From positions 3,826,501 through 3,890,500 of the forward strand of contig NZ_CP132311.1 in the NCBI RefSeq assembly GCF_030733845.1: DNA of 64,000 nt. Direction: 5' to 3'. Made by a program: the position numbers and the translations under genes. The notes beneath the pieces are model-generated. The model ran no database searches, was not told where the DNA came from, and saw only the letters and a program-made list of their open reading frames with translations. The DNA is from Shinella zoogloeoides (lineage in GTDB: Bacteria > Pseudomonadota > Alphaproteobacteria > Rhizobiales > Rhizobiaceae). Positions 36,359 through 43,659 of this stretch are shown here, piece by piece (position 1 is the first letter of the stretch; every line of letters starts with the position of its first letter).

Positions 36359-37599
36359 AGCGCCCGCCCGGCGAACCAGCCGTTTACCGCCGCCCCGAGG
36401 CCGAGCAGCACGAAGAGCACGGCGCTCCAGGCAAAGCTGCCGGTCCAGCCGCGTATGAGGCCGACGACCAGCGGCCCGATGGCGGCGAGCAGGTAGCCGA
36501 CGCATTGCGCCATGCCGGAAAGGTGCGCCGCCACATGCGGATCGCGGGTGCGCAGCACGATGACAGTCATCGCCACCGCGATCAGCCCGCCCTGGCCGAT
36601 GCCCTGCAGCACGGCCCAGAACCAGACCGACCAGAGCGGCGCGAAGAGCAGGCCCAGCAGGGCGACGACGGCGAAGGCGCAGAGCGCCACGTTGATCACC
36701 CGCTGGTCCTTGCCGCGTACGGCAAGATGTGGCGCGAGGAGGCAGGCGCCGGCCTGCACCATCACCGACACCGAGACGATCGCCCCGGCGGTGACGCCGT
36801 CGAGCCCGCGTTCGCGCAGGATCGGCACCAGCCAGCCGAAGACGCAATAGGCAAGCGCCGATTGCAGGCCCATGAAGAAGGTGACGTGCCAGGCGAGCCG
36901 GTCGCGCCAAAGGCCTTCCACGCGAAAGCCGGTGCGCTTGACCTGCGAGCGGGTGGCAAGGACCTGCGGCAGCCAGAGGGCGCCGACGACCAGCGCCGGT
37001 ACGGCCCAGACCGCCAGCGCGCCGTCGAGCGAGCCGCCGAGCGCATGCTCGATCGGCAGCGTCAGGCCGGCGGCGCCCGCCGCGCCGGCGCACAGCGCCA
37101 TCGTGTAGCAGCCGGTCATCAGCGCCGCCTTGTCCGGGAAGTCGCGCTTGACGAGGCCGGGCAGCAGCACGTTGCCGACCGCGATGCACGCGCCGGCGAG
37201 CGCCGTGCCGAGGAAGAGCAGCGGAATGGAGGAGAGGCCGCGCATCGCCGTGCCGAGCGCCAGCAGGAGGATGACGGCGAGCAGCGTGCGCTCCGTGCCG
37301 ATGCGTTGGGCAAGGCGCGGCGCGAGCGGCGAGAACAGGCCGAGGCAGACGACGGGCAGGGTGGTCAGCAGGCTCGCCCCGGTCGGCGAGAGGCCGAGCA
37401 CGGCGCGGATTTCCGGCAGCAGCGCCGAGGCGCTGGAAAAGACCGGCCGCAGGTTGAAGGCGATGAGCACGAGGCTGGCGCCGAGCAGGAAGCGCGCCAG
37501 CGGCGTCGGGGGCCGGTGCGGCTCGGGTGCGGGCACGCTGTCGGCTTCGGCGTCGATCAGGTCGATGGCGCCGGGATCGTTCGGGGCGGGATGGGTCAT
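36325..37599 (-). CDS. MFS transporter, CynX/NimT family
   Basis: 424 residues with 12 predicted membrane helices after a hydrophilic N-terminus of about 35 residues. ASLVLIAFNLRPVFSSASALLPEIR matches the CynX/NimT signature 'l.A.NLRp....vgPll..Ir' in overlapping parts. Family members handle cyanate or efflux nitroimidazoles and other small acids. The start overlaps the stop of the GntR gene by 4 bases (ATGA), so the GntR regulator and transporter are one operon controlled by the dyad at 38280. Confidence 0.87.
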   Translation of the reverse strand: MTHPAPNDPGAIDLIDAEADSVPAPEPHRPPTPLARFLLGASLVLIAFNLRPVFSSASALLPEIRAVLGLSPTGASLLTTLPVVCLGLFSPLAPRLAQRIGTERTLLAVILLLALGTAMRGLSSIPLLFLGTALAGACIAVGNVLLPGLVKRDFPDKAALMTGCYTMALCAGAAGAAGLTLPIEHALGGSLDGALAVWAVPALVVGALWLPQVLATRSQVKRTGFRVEGLWRDRLAWHVTFFMGLQSALAYCVFGWLVPILRERGLDGVTAGAIVSVSVMVQAGACLLAPHLAVRGKDQRVINVALCAFAVVALLGLLFAPLWSVWFWAVLQGIGQGGLIAVAMTVIVLRTRDPHVAAHLSGMAQCVGYLLAAIGPLVVGLIRGWTGSFAWSAVLFVLLGLGAAVNGWFAGRALYVNARTVETS

Positions 37600-38273
37600 G
37601 ACAGCAGCAACCGGTCGAGAGCGGCAAGGACGGGCGCCATGAAGCGGCGCACGGCGGCATCGGCGGCATCGGGAGCGCCGCTTTCGATGGCGTCGATAAT
37701 CGCGGCATGGGCCGCCATGTCGGGTTCCGGCAGGTCCTCGCGCAGGCTTGCCTCAATCGTTTCGGCAATCAGCGTGGAGAAGAAATCGTACATGCCGATC
37801 AGCACCGCGTTCTGCGAGGCGGCGATCACCGCCTGGTGGAAGGCGAAGTCGCGGGCGATGAACGTGTCCTTATCGCCGCCTTCATAGTTGCCGCGCGCGG
37901 CGAGCAGCGCGCGCAGTCCGGCGATCACGGCCGGGGTCTGGCGCAGGGCCGCCAGCCGCGCCGCCTCCGCATCGAGCGCCAGCCGTGCCTCGAACTGGTC
38001 GCGCAGCCCAGCGCGGCGGGCCATGGTCAGCGGGCGCGTCGTATCGGCCGCCGACAGCACATAGGTTCCGGAACCCTGCCGCGTTTCGAGATAGCCCTGC
38101 GAGACGAGGACGCGCACCGCCTCGCGCACGGTGCCGCGGCTGACGGAGAGCATGGCCGACAAGGTCGCCTCGTTTGGCAGCTTCTCGCCGATGACCCAGC
38201 GGCGGGCGAGGATTTCGGCACGGATGGTCTCGACGGCGGTGTCGGCCAGATTGGTCTTGCTGAGGGAATGCAT
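37596..38273 (-). CDS. GntR-family regulator, FadR subfamily
   Basis: 225 residues from ATG 38273. The winged helix has LPNEATLSAMLSVSRGTVRE (about residues 34-53), and the all-helical FCD effector domain fills about 90-220. That domain has the His/Asp metal-type positions in FIARDFAFHQAVIAAS and DMAAHAAIIDAI. It is encoded in one unit with the MFS gene. A 31-base perfect palindrome lies 6 bases upstream of its start codon, strongly suggesting autorepression. An ATG at 38288 would put the start inside that palindrome. Confidence 0.9.
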   Translation of the reverse strand: MHSLSKTNLADTAVETIRAEILARRWVIGEKLPNEATLSAMLSVSRGTVREAVRVLVSQGYLETRQGSGTYVLSAADTTRPLTMARRAGLRDQFEARLALDAEAARLAALRQTPAVIAGLRALLAARGNYEGGDKDTFIARDFAFHQAVIAASQNAVLIGMYDFFSTLIAETIEASLREDLPEPDMAAHAAIIDAIESGAPDAADAAVRRFMAPVLAALDRLLLS

Positions 38274-38279
38274 GATAGT

Positions 38280-38310
38280 AATCACCAAGTCATCGGATGA
38301 CTTGGTGATT
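38280..38310. promoter_or_regulatory. GntR operator, 31-base perfect palindrome
   Basis: AATCACCAAGTCATC (38280-38294) and GATGACTTGGTGATT (38296-38310) are exact reverse complements around one G. Position and symmetry fit an autoregulatory GntR site covering the start region of the GntR-MFS operon. Confidence 0.8.
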
Positions 38311-38339
38311 AGCGCGATTCCATCTCCGCGTCAAACTCC

Positions 38340-38370
38340 TCCGGCCGGCACCCGGAAAGTGCCGGCCGGA
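38340..38370 (-). terminator. stem-loop terminator after the racemase-family gene
   Basis: TCCGGCCGGCAC (38340-38351) and GTGCCGGCCGGA (38359-38370) form a perfect 12-base stem with a 7-base loop, 6 bases past the stop of the minus-strand gene. There is no clear U-run. Confidence 0.6.
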
Positions 38371-38376
38371 CGGCTG

Positions 38377-39408
38377 TCATTGCTTGCGCGGCCAGGTATC
38401 AGCAAGGCGATAGCCGGCCGGCCACGGATCGTCCGGGTCGAGCATGACCTGGCTCGTGCCGGTGATCCAGGCGCGGCCGGAGATTTCCGGCACGATGGCC
38501 GGGCGGCCGCCGACCGTCGTCTCGCCGACGATGCGGCAGTCGAAGCGCGAATCGATGATCGAGTAGCCGGAGAAGGGCTGGCCGACCTTGATCTGGCCGC
38601 GGGCATGCAGCACCGCCATGCGGGCCGAGCAGCCGGTGCCGGTCGGCGAGCGGTCGAGCTTGGCCGGCTGGATGACGACCGTGTTGCGGCCGTGCAGCGC
38701 GCCGTCGCGCTCCTCGACCGGCAGGGTGAGCTGGCAGAAGGAGATGTGGTTCCATTCCGGGTTTTCCGGATGGGTGAAGCCGAGCTGTTCGTTCGCGGCC
38801 TTCGTGATGCGGATGCCGGTTTCGGCAAGCTCGCGCGCTTCGTCCGGCGTCACCGAAAAGCCGAGCGCGCGGGCATCGGCGAAGACGAAGCTGTCGCCGC
38901 CATAAGCGGTGTCGACGGTCAGCGTGCCGAGGCCTTCCACTTCCAGCGTCGCATCCAGCTTGTCGGCGAAGGAGGGCACGTTGGTGACGGTGATCCGCTC
39001 GGCCTTGCCGTTGCGGCAGGCGGCGACGACATTGACGAGGCCGCCTGGCGCTTCCAGCACCATGCGGGTCTCCGGCTCGACCATCGGCACGATGCCGCTG
39101 TCGAGCAGCACGGTGGACACGCAGATCGAGTTGGAGCCGGACATCGGCGGCGTGTCCTCCGGCTCCATGATGATGAAGCCCATCGTGGCGCGCGGATCCT
39201 TCGGCGGCACCAGGAGGTTGATGTGGCGGAAGACGCCGCCGCGCGGCTCGTTCAGCACGAAGTTGCGCAGCGTCTTGTCCTCGGCGATGAAATTGCGCTG
39301 TTCCCACAGCGTCGCACCGGGCGGCGGCGCGACCCCGCCGACGATGACGTCGCCCACCTCGCCCTCGGCGTGGCAGGAGACGATGTGGATGACCTTGCTG
39401 CTGCGCAT
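38377..39408 (-). CDS. proline racemase superfamily, probable trans-3-hydroxy-L-proline dehydratase
   Basis: 343 residues with the two-lobed proline racemase fold. The first catalytic position is Ser90 in [11 protein letters not shown], where racemases and epimerases have Cys in MCGHG. The second is Thr257 in [12 protein letters not shown], where they have Cys in RSPCG. Thr at the second position is known from trans-3-hydroxy-L-proline dehydratases (Cys/Thr in the human enzyme), so dehydration to pyrroline-2-carboxylate is more likely than epimerisation. Ser plus Thr together is unusual. ATG 39408 was chosen over a longer frame that reaches the promoter. It is divergent from the GntR gene at 39593 and part of the hydroxyproline island. 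Confidence 0.85.
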   Translation of the reverse strand: MRSSKVIHIVSCHAEGEVGDVIVGGVAPPPGATLWEQRNFIAEDKTLRNFVLNEPRGGVFRHINLLVPPKDPRATMGFIIMEPEDTPPMSGSNSICVSTVLLDSGIVPMVEPETRMVLEAPGGLVNVVAACRNGKAERITVTNVPSFADKLDATLEVEGLGTLTVDTAYGGDSFVFADARALGFSVTPDEARELAETGIRITKAANEQLGFTHPENPEWNHISFCQLTLPVEERDGALHGRNTVVIQPAKLDRSPTGTGCSARMAVLHARGQIKVGQPFSGYSIIDSRFDCRIVGETTVGGRPAIVPEISGRAWITGTSQVMLDPDDPWPAGYRLADTWPRKQ

Positions 39409-39480
39409 GGCGTTCTCTCCGTTCTGGCTGGATTGCGCCGAGGGTGCATGCCGTCGACGCCGATGGTCTTTCATAGAAAA

Positions 39481-39500
39481 ATTGGATCCAATATACAATA
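39481..39500. promoter_or_regulatory. candidate GntR site between racemase-family and GntR genes
   Basis: ATTGGATCCAAT (39481-39492) is a perfect palindrome. It runs on into ATACAATA, which read on the other strand gives TTGTATATTGG, similar to the sites at 45259 and 43577. It lies 73 bases before the racemase-family gene and 93 before the GntR gene. Confidence 0.5.
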
Positions 39501-39592
39501 CTGCTCCATCGGGTGCCGTTTGGTGTGTGCTTGTTGCCCCGCTGCCGGTTTCGACCTATGACCGATCTCTCCATTGTCAGGGGCTGGACGTG

Positions 39593-40258
39593 ATGAAATT
39601 TGCTGCCGTCGATGTCAGGCAGGCGGCCTCGGCCGCGGACATCGTCTATGAGGCCATTCGCAAGGCGATCATCGAGGGCGATCTTGCCGAGGGCGAAAGC
39701 CTCCGGCAGGAGGAGCTCGCGCAGATGTTCAACACCAGTCGCATCCCCGTGCGCGAGGCGCTGTCCCGGCTGGAGCAGCACGGCCTCATCACCACCCGGC
39801 GCTACAAGGGCGCGGTCGTCGCGGGCCTCTCCATCGAGGAGATCGAGGAGATCTTCGAGTTCCGGGCGTTGATCGAGGCCGAGGTCATTCGGCTTGCCGT
39901 GCCAAATCTCGACCGGGCGGCGCTTGAGACGGCGCGGCGTTATTGCGACGCCTTCGACAGGGAGACCGACCCGCACCGCTGGAGCGAGATCAACCGGCAA
40001 TTCCACTATAGCCTCTACGAGGCCTCGCGCCGCCCCTATTACCTGCAGAATGTGCGCTCCTCGCTCGACCGGATCGACCGCTATCTGCGCGCCCAGCTCA
40101 CCTTCACCAACGGCGTGCCGCGCGCCGGCCGCGAACACGAGGCGATCCTTTCCGCCTGCGAGAAGGGCGACGCCGATCTCGCCTGCCGGCTGACCCGCGC
40201 CCATATCCTCGATGCGGGAAAATCGCTGGTGACGTTCCTCCGGGAGCAGCGGACGTAG
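39593..40258 (+). CDS. GntR-family regulator (FCD domain), hydroxyproline island
   Basis: 221 residues. The winged helix includes EELAQMFNTSRIPVREALSR (about residues 42-61). The FCD domain covers about 85-215, with EFRALIEAEVIRLAVP and a metal-type His in FHYSLYEAS and HEAILSA. It is divergent from the racemase-family gene, so a hydroxyproline-related ligand is plausible (inference). An adjacent GTG (39590) is an equally good start. The stop is followed by 140 bases and a second GntR gene. Confidence 0.9.
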   Translation: MKFAAVDVRQAASAADIVYEAIRKAIIEGDLAEGESLRQEELAQMFNTSRIPVREALSRLEQHGLITTRRYKGAVVAGLSIEEIEEIFEFRALIEAEVIRLAVPNLDRAALETARRYCDAFDRETDPHRWSEINRQFHYSLYEASRRPYYLQNVRSSLDRIDRYLRAQLTFTNGVPRAGREHEAILSACEKGDADLACRLTRAHILDAGKSLVTFLREQRT

Positions 40259-40366
40259 GTGCGGGCGGGTTTTCCCACCCTTTCTTTTTCGACCTGTCCC
40301 CTTGGCCACTTGACGGCACTTTCGTCAAAATGCCCACTTTAAACGATTGATAGCGTCGACGGAGAA

Positions 40367-40387
40367 TTGTATTTCTTTTGTCGACAA
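40367..40387. promoter_or_regulatory. candidate operator before second GntR gene
   Basis: TTGTATTT (40367-40374) followed by the 10-base palindrome TTGTCGACAA (40378-40387), 11 bases before the GntR start. The same two elements recur at 41108-41139. Confidence 0.6.
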
Positions 40388-40398
40388 GAGGATTTTCG

Positions 40399-41103
40399 AT
40401 GACCGACACCGATTCCAGCTCCCTGCCCGAGCGCAAGCGCGGCTCCGGCGTAAAAATGGTCTACGACCTTCTGCGCGACGAAATTCTCGACCTGAAGCTC
40501 GCCCCCGGCAGCCCCATCGACGAGGTGCAGCTTGCCGAGCGGTTCAAGATGTCGCGCACGCCGATCCGCGAGGCGCTGGTGCGGCTGGCCGGCGAGGGGC
40601 TGATCGAGACCCTGCCGAACCGCTCAACCATGGTGTCGAGCATCGATTTCCTGAACCTGCACACCTTCTTCGATGCGCTGGTGCTGATGTACCGCGTGAC
40701 GACGCGGCTTGCGGCGCAGAACCACCGTCCGGAAGATCTCACCACTATCAGAGGTTTCCACGAGGACTATGCGGCGGCGCTGGCGGTGCGCGATTCCCTG
40801 ACGATGATCGCCACCAACGCGGCCTTCCACGCCGCCATCGCCGAGGCCGGTCGCAATCCCTATTTCACCAGCCTGTTCCGGCGGCTGCTCGACGAGGGCC
40901 GGCGCATCCTGCAGCTCTATTACCAATCCTACGAGGAACAGTTCCCGCAGCGCTTCGTGGATGAGCACGCCGCCATCATCGCCGCGATCGAGGCGCGCGA
41001 CATCGAAGAGGCGGACCGGCTCGGCAAGGCCCACGCCGAGGCGATCGTCGCCCAGGTACAGAAGCTTTTCAGTCGCAACGACAGGCTCGACATCGCGCTC
41101 TGA
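40399..41103 (+). CDS. GntR-family regulator (FCD domain), likely controller of the deaminase gene
   Basis: 234 residues from ATG 40399. The helix-turn-helix is VQLAERFKMSRTPIREALVR (about residues 43-62). The C-terminal FCD domain has NAAFHAAIAEAGRNPYF and HAAIIAAIEARDIEEA. It is separated from the DapA-family gene by 114 bases. Identical TTGTCGACAA palindromes lie in front of both genes, so it probably represses itself and the deaminase gene until a hydroxyproline intermediate appears (inference). Confidence 0.9.
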   Translation: MTDTDSSSLPERKRGSGVKMVYDLLRDEILDLKLAPGSPIDEVQLAERFKMSRTPIREALVRLAGEGLIETLPNRSTMVSSIDFLNLHTFFDALVLMYRVTTRLAAQNHRPEDLTTIRGFHEDYAAALAVRDSLTMIATNAAFHAAIAEAGRNPYFTSLFRRLLDEGRRILQLYYQSYEEQFPQRFVDEHAAIIAAIEARDIEEADRLGKAHAEAIVAQVQKLFSRNDRLDIAL

Positions 41104-41107
41104 GCTT

Positions 41108-41139
41108 TTGTATTTTTCTTGTCGACAAATAAAATACAA
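41108..41139. promoter_or_regulatory. 32-base near-palindromic operator before the deaminase gene
   Basis: TTGTATTTT (41108-41116) and AAAATACAA (41131-41139) flank TTGTCGACAA (41119-41128). Only the two dinucleotides between the blocks break the symmetry. It lies 78 bases before the DapA-family start. TATATC near 41145 could be the -10 box of an overlapped promoter. Confidence 0.75.
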
Positions 41140-41217
41140 GGTGCTATATCCACCATCAGAGAGGGGGAGGCCTGGTTTCGGCCGCCCGCCTGAGCGAACC
41201 GCCAAAAGGAGATCGAC

Positions 41218-42180
41218 ATGAAGGCCAAGATTTTTTCCGGTGTCATTCCCGCCCTGATGACGCCCTGCAAGGACGACCGCAGCCCCGATTTCGACGCGCT
41301 GGTCCGCAAGGGCAAGGAACTGATCGGCAAGGGCATGTCCGCCGTCGTCTATTGCGGCTCCATGGGTGACTGGCCGCTGCTCACCGACGAGCAGCGCATG
41401 GAAGGCGTCGAGCGCCTCGTGAAGGCTGGCATCCCGGTCATCGTCGGCACCGGCGCCGTCAACACCGCTTCGGCCGTCGCCCACGCCGCCCACGCTCAGA
41501 AGGTCGGCGCGCAGGGCCTCATGGTCATCCCGCGCGTCCTGTCCCGCGGCTCGGTCGTCGCTGCCCAGAAGAACCACTTCAAGGCGATCCTGTCCGCCGC
41601 CCCGGACCTGCCGGCCGTCATCTACAACAGCCCCTACTATGGCTTCGCCACCCGCGCTGACCTGTTCTTCGCGCTGCGCGAGGACCACAAGAACCTCGTC
41701 GGCTTCAAGGAATTCGGCGGCGCCGCCGACATGCGCTATGCGGCTGAAAACATCACCAGCCGCGACGATGACGTCTCGCTGATGATCGGCGTCGACACCT
41801 GCGTCTTCACCGGCTTCGTCGATTGCGGCGCCGTCGGCGCGATCACCGGTATCGGCTGCGTGCTGCCGAAGGAAGTCATCCACATGTGCAACCTCGCCCA
41901 GGCCGCTGCCGCCGGCGATCCGGATGCCCGCGCCCGCGCGCTGGAACTGGAATCGGCCCTTGCCGTGCTGTCCTCCTTCGACGAAGGCCCGGATCTCGTC
42001 CTCTACTTCAAGCACATGATGGTGCTGAAGGGCGACAAGGAATACACGCTGCACTTCAACGAGACCGACGCCCTCTCCGACAGCCAGCGCGGCTATGTCG
42101 AATCCCAGCTCAAGCTCTTCGACACCTGGTATGCCGAATGGAGCAAGCTGCCGGGCGCCGTAGAGAAGTACAAGGCCTGA
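41218..42180 (+). CDS. DapA-family lyase, probable pyrroline-4-hydroxy-2-carboxylate deaminase (HypD-type)
   Basis: 320 residues, a DHDPS/N-acetylneuraminate-lyase-family barrel. The Schiff-base Lys164 is in LVGFKEFGG and Tyr136 in VIYNSPYYGF. The N-terminal GVIPALMTPCKDD is also typical. In bacterial hydroxyproline degradation a member of this family deaminates pyrroline-4-hydroxy-2-carboxylate to 2-oxoglutarate semialdehyde. The neighbouring aldehyde dehydrogenase and amino-acid dehydrogenase fit that role. A strong ribosome-binding site (AAAGGAGA) and a strong terminator suggest high expression as a single unit. Confidence 0.85.
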   Translation: MKAKIFSGVIPALMTPCKDDRSPDFDALVRKGKELIGKGMSAVVYCGSMGDWPLLTDEQRMEGVERLVKAGIPVIVGTGAVNTASAVAHAAHAQKVGAQGLMVIPRVLSRGSVVAAQKNHFKAILSAAPDLPAVIYNSPYYGFATRADLFFALREDHKNLVGFKEFGGAADMRYAAENITSRDDDVSLMIGVDTCVFTGFVDCGAVGAITGIGCVLPKEVIHMCNLAQAAAAGDPDARARALELESALAVLSSFDEGPDLVLYFKHMMVLKGDKEYTLHFNETDALSDSQRGYVESQLKLFDTWYAEWSKLPGAVEKYKA

Positions 42181-42202
42181 GTTTCAGGTCACTCCCAATG
42201 AG

Positions 42203-42231
42203 AAAGGCCCTCCGCGAGGAGGGCCTTTTTT
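42203..42231 (+). terminator. terminator of the deaminase gene
   Basis: AAAGGCCCTCC (42203-42213) and GGAGGGCCTTT (42218-42228) with loop GCGA, followed by more T. Confidence 0.9.
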
Positions 42232-42258
42232 CGTTGCTGGTATTTTCCGATTTACCGC

Positions 42259-42414
42259 CTCCTTCTCCTCCGTCATGCCGGCCTTGATCCGGCATCCAGC
42301 CACCGCGCGTCGGCGCGGTGAGAGGACCCTCTCGCCTCTGGATGAGCCTCTCCCGCGCAAGGACTTGCGCGGGCTGGATGCCGGATCAAGTCCGGCATGA
42401 CGGAAGAGAAGGAG
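42259..42414. repeat. long imperfect palindromic intergenic repeat
   Basis: The arms 42259-42300 and 42373-42414 (42 bases each) are inverted copies that differ at only two positions. They start with CTCCTTCTC and contain GTCATGCCGG and GATCCGGCATCCAGC. The 72-base middle holds two smaller hairpins, ACCGCG/CGCGGT near 42302-42319 and CCCGCGCAAG/CTTGCGCGGG near 42352-42373. It resembles the RIME-like palindromic repeats of Rhizobiaceae. A shortened relative may lie near 11681. Confidence 0.8.
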
Positions 42415-42474
42415 GATATGACCGAGAGGCCTCGCCTGGCGGTTGGTTCGCCGGCTAACGAAAAACCCTGGCGC

Positions 42475-43512
42475 TCACGCGATCGCGTCGAGGCCCTTCT
42501 CCAGCAGGCGGTCGAGCTGTTCCACCTCGGCGGCCGTCAGCGTCACGCCTGATGTCTCGGACGCCTTGCGGGCGACGAAGCGACGCTGGGAGGGCAGGCG
42601 GGCGCCCTGGCCGACGATAGCGTCAAACAGCACTTCGGCGCGGGCGAAGGGATCGCCGGGACGGCCCTTGGCGAAGGCTTCCGGCGACAGGGCGATGATG
42701 AGTTCGCCGTGGAACGGGGCCAGCGTCGTCGTGCCGAGATAGTCGAGCACCTCGGGGCTGGTCAGGTCGCCGATCATGATGCCGGCGAGGAGCTCGATCA
42801 TCGTGCCGATGGCCGAGCCCTTGTGGCCGCCGAAGGGCAGCATCGCGCCGGCGAGCGCGGCTTCCGGGTCGGTCGTCGGATTGCCCTCGGCATCGATCGC
42901 CCAGCCCTCGGGCAGTTGTTTGCCGGCGCGGCGGTGCAGCTCGATCTCGCCGCGCGCGGCGACGGAGGTGGCGAAGTCGAAGACATAGGGCGAGCCGTTC
43001 GGCCGCGGCCAGCCGAAGGCGAAGGGATTGGTGCCAAGCAGCGGTTTGTTGCCGCCGGTGGGCGCGACCGTCGCATAGCTCGGGCACATGACGAGGCCGG
43101 CAAGGCCTTCGTTCGTCACGGCTTCCACTTCCGGCCACAGCGCGGAGAAATGCGTGCAGTCGTTGATGACGAGCGCCGCGATGCCGAGTTTACGCGCGCG
43201 TTCGGCAAGGGCCGGCACGCCGAGCTCGAAGGCCGGATTGGCAAAGCCGCCCTTCGCGTTGACCTTGACGATGGCCGAGCCCTCGTTGAGGTCCAGTTCC
43301 GGGATGGCGTCGGCCTTCACCTTGCCGGCCTTGACCGTGCGCAGCGCGCCCTCGATGCGGTAGACGCCGTGCGACTTGCAGGCGTCCCGCTCGCCGGCGA
43401 CGATGACGCGGGCCAGCGCACCGGCCTGCACGGCATTCAGGCCAGCCTTCAGGAAGATCGCTTCGACGCGCGCGTGAAGGGCGGAAATCGTCAGGGTGGT
43501 GGTTTGCGTCAT
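42475..43512 (-). CDS. Ldh2/YlbC-family dehydrogenase, probable pyrroline-2-carboxylate reductase
   Basis: 345 residues of the malate/L-lactate dehydrogenase family (non-Rossmann). Conserved parts are SHGVYRIEGALRTVKAGK, INDCTHFSALWPEVE, APTGGNKPLLGTNPFAFGWP, DFATSVAARGEI and LPFGGHKGSAIGTMIELLAG. Related DpkA/LhpD enzymes reduce pyrroline-2-carboxylate to L-proline with NADPH. That is the step needed after both 3-hydroxyproline dehydratases encoded here. The start at ATG 43512 matches the family N-terminus; the open frame further upstream is antisense to the aldehyde dehydrogenase gene. Confidence 0.85.
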   Translation of the reverse strand: MTQTTTLTISALHARVEAIFLKAGLNAVQAGALARVIVAGERDACKSHGVYRIEGALRTVKAGKVKADAIPELDLNEGSAIVKVNAKGGFANPAFELGVPALAERARKLGIAALVINDCTHFSALWPEVEAVTNEGLAGLVMCPSYATVAPTGGNKPLLGTNPFAFGWPRPNGSPYVFDFATSVAARGEIELHRRAGKQLPEGWAIDAEGNPTTDPEAALAGAMLPFGGHKGSAIGTMIELLAGIMIGDLTSPEVLDYLGTTTLAPFHGELIIALSPEAFAKGRPGDPFARAEVLFDAIVGQGARLPSQRRFVARKASETSGVTLTAAEVEQLDRLLEKGLDAIA

Positions 43513-43563
43513 CGTTCTTCTCTTCAAGGCTGGTGCCGACCGCGACGGTTGGCGATTGAACAT

Positions 43564-43584
43564 TTGCATACATAGAGTATACAA
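43564..43584. promoter_or_regulatory. candidate GntR site between reductase and aldehyde dehydrogenase genes
   Basis: TTGCATAC (43564-43571) and GTATACAA (43577-43584) form an inverted repeat with one mismatch and a 5-base spacer, in the 147-base divergent promoter region. Confidence 0.55.
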
Positions 43585-43659
43585 GATTTCGACAAGTGCA
43601 ATTCGCCCCGCCGTTTCCCATATCGGGCGAATCCCATTCCGAAAGAAAGGTACGTCAAA

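Noticed and set aside
38377..39408. Calling Cys260 the second catalytic Cys of a 4-hydroxyproline epimerase
   Set aside because: In the family motif RSPCG the catalytic Cys comes straight after Pro; here that residue is Thr257, and Cys260 is three residues further on.
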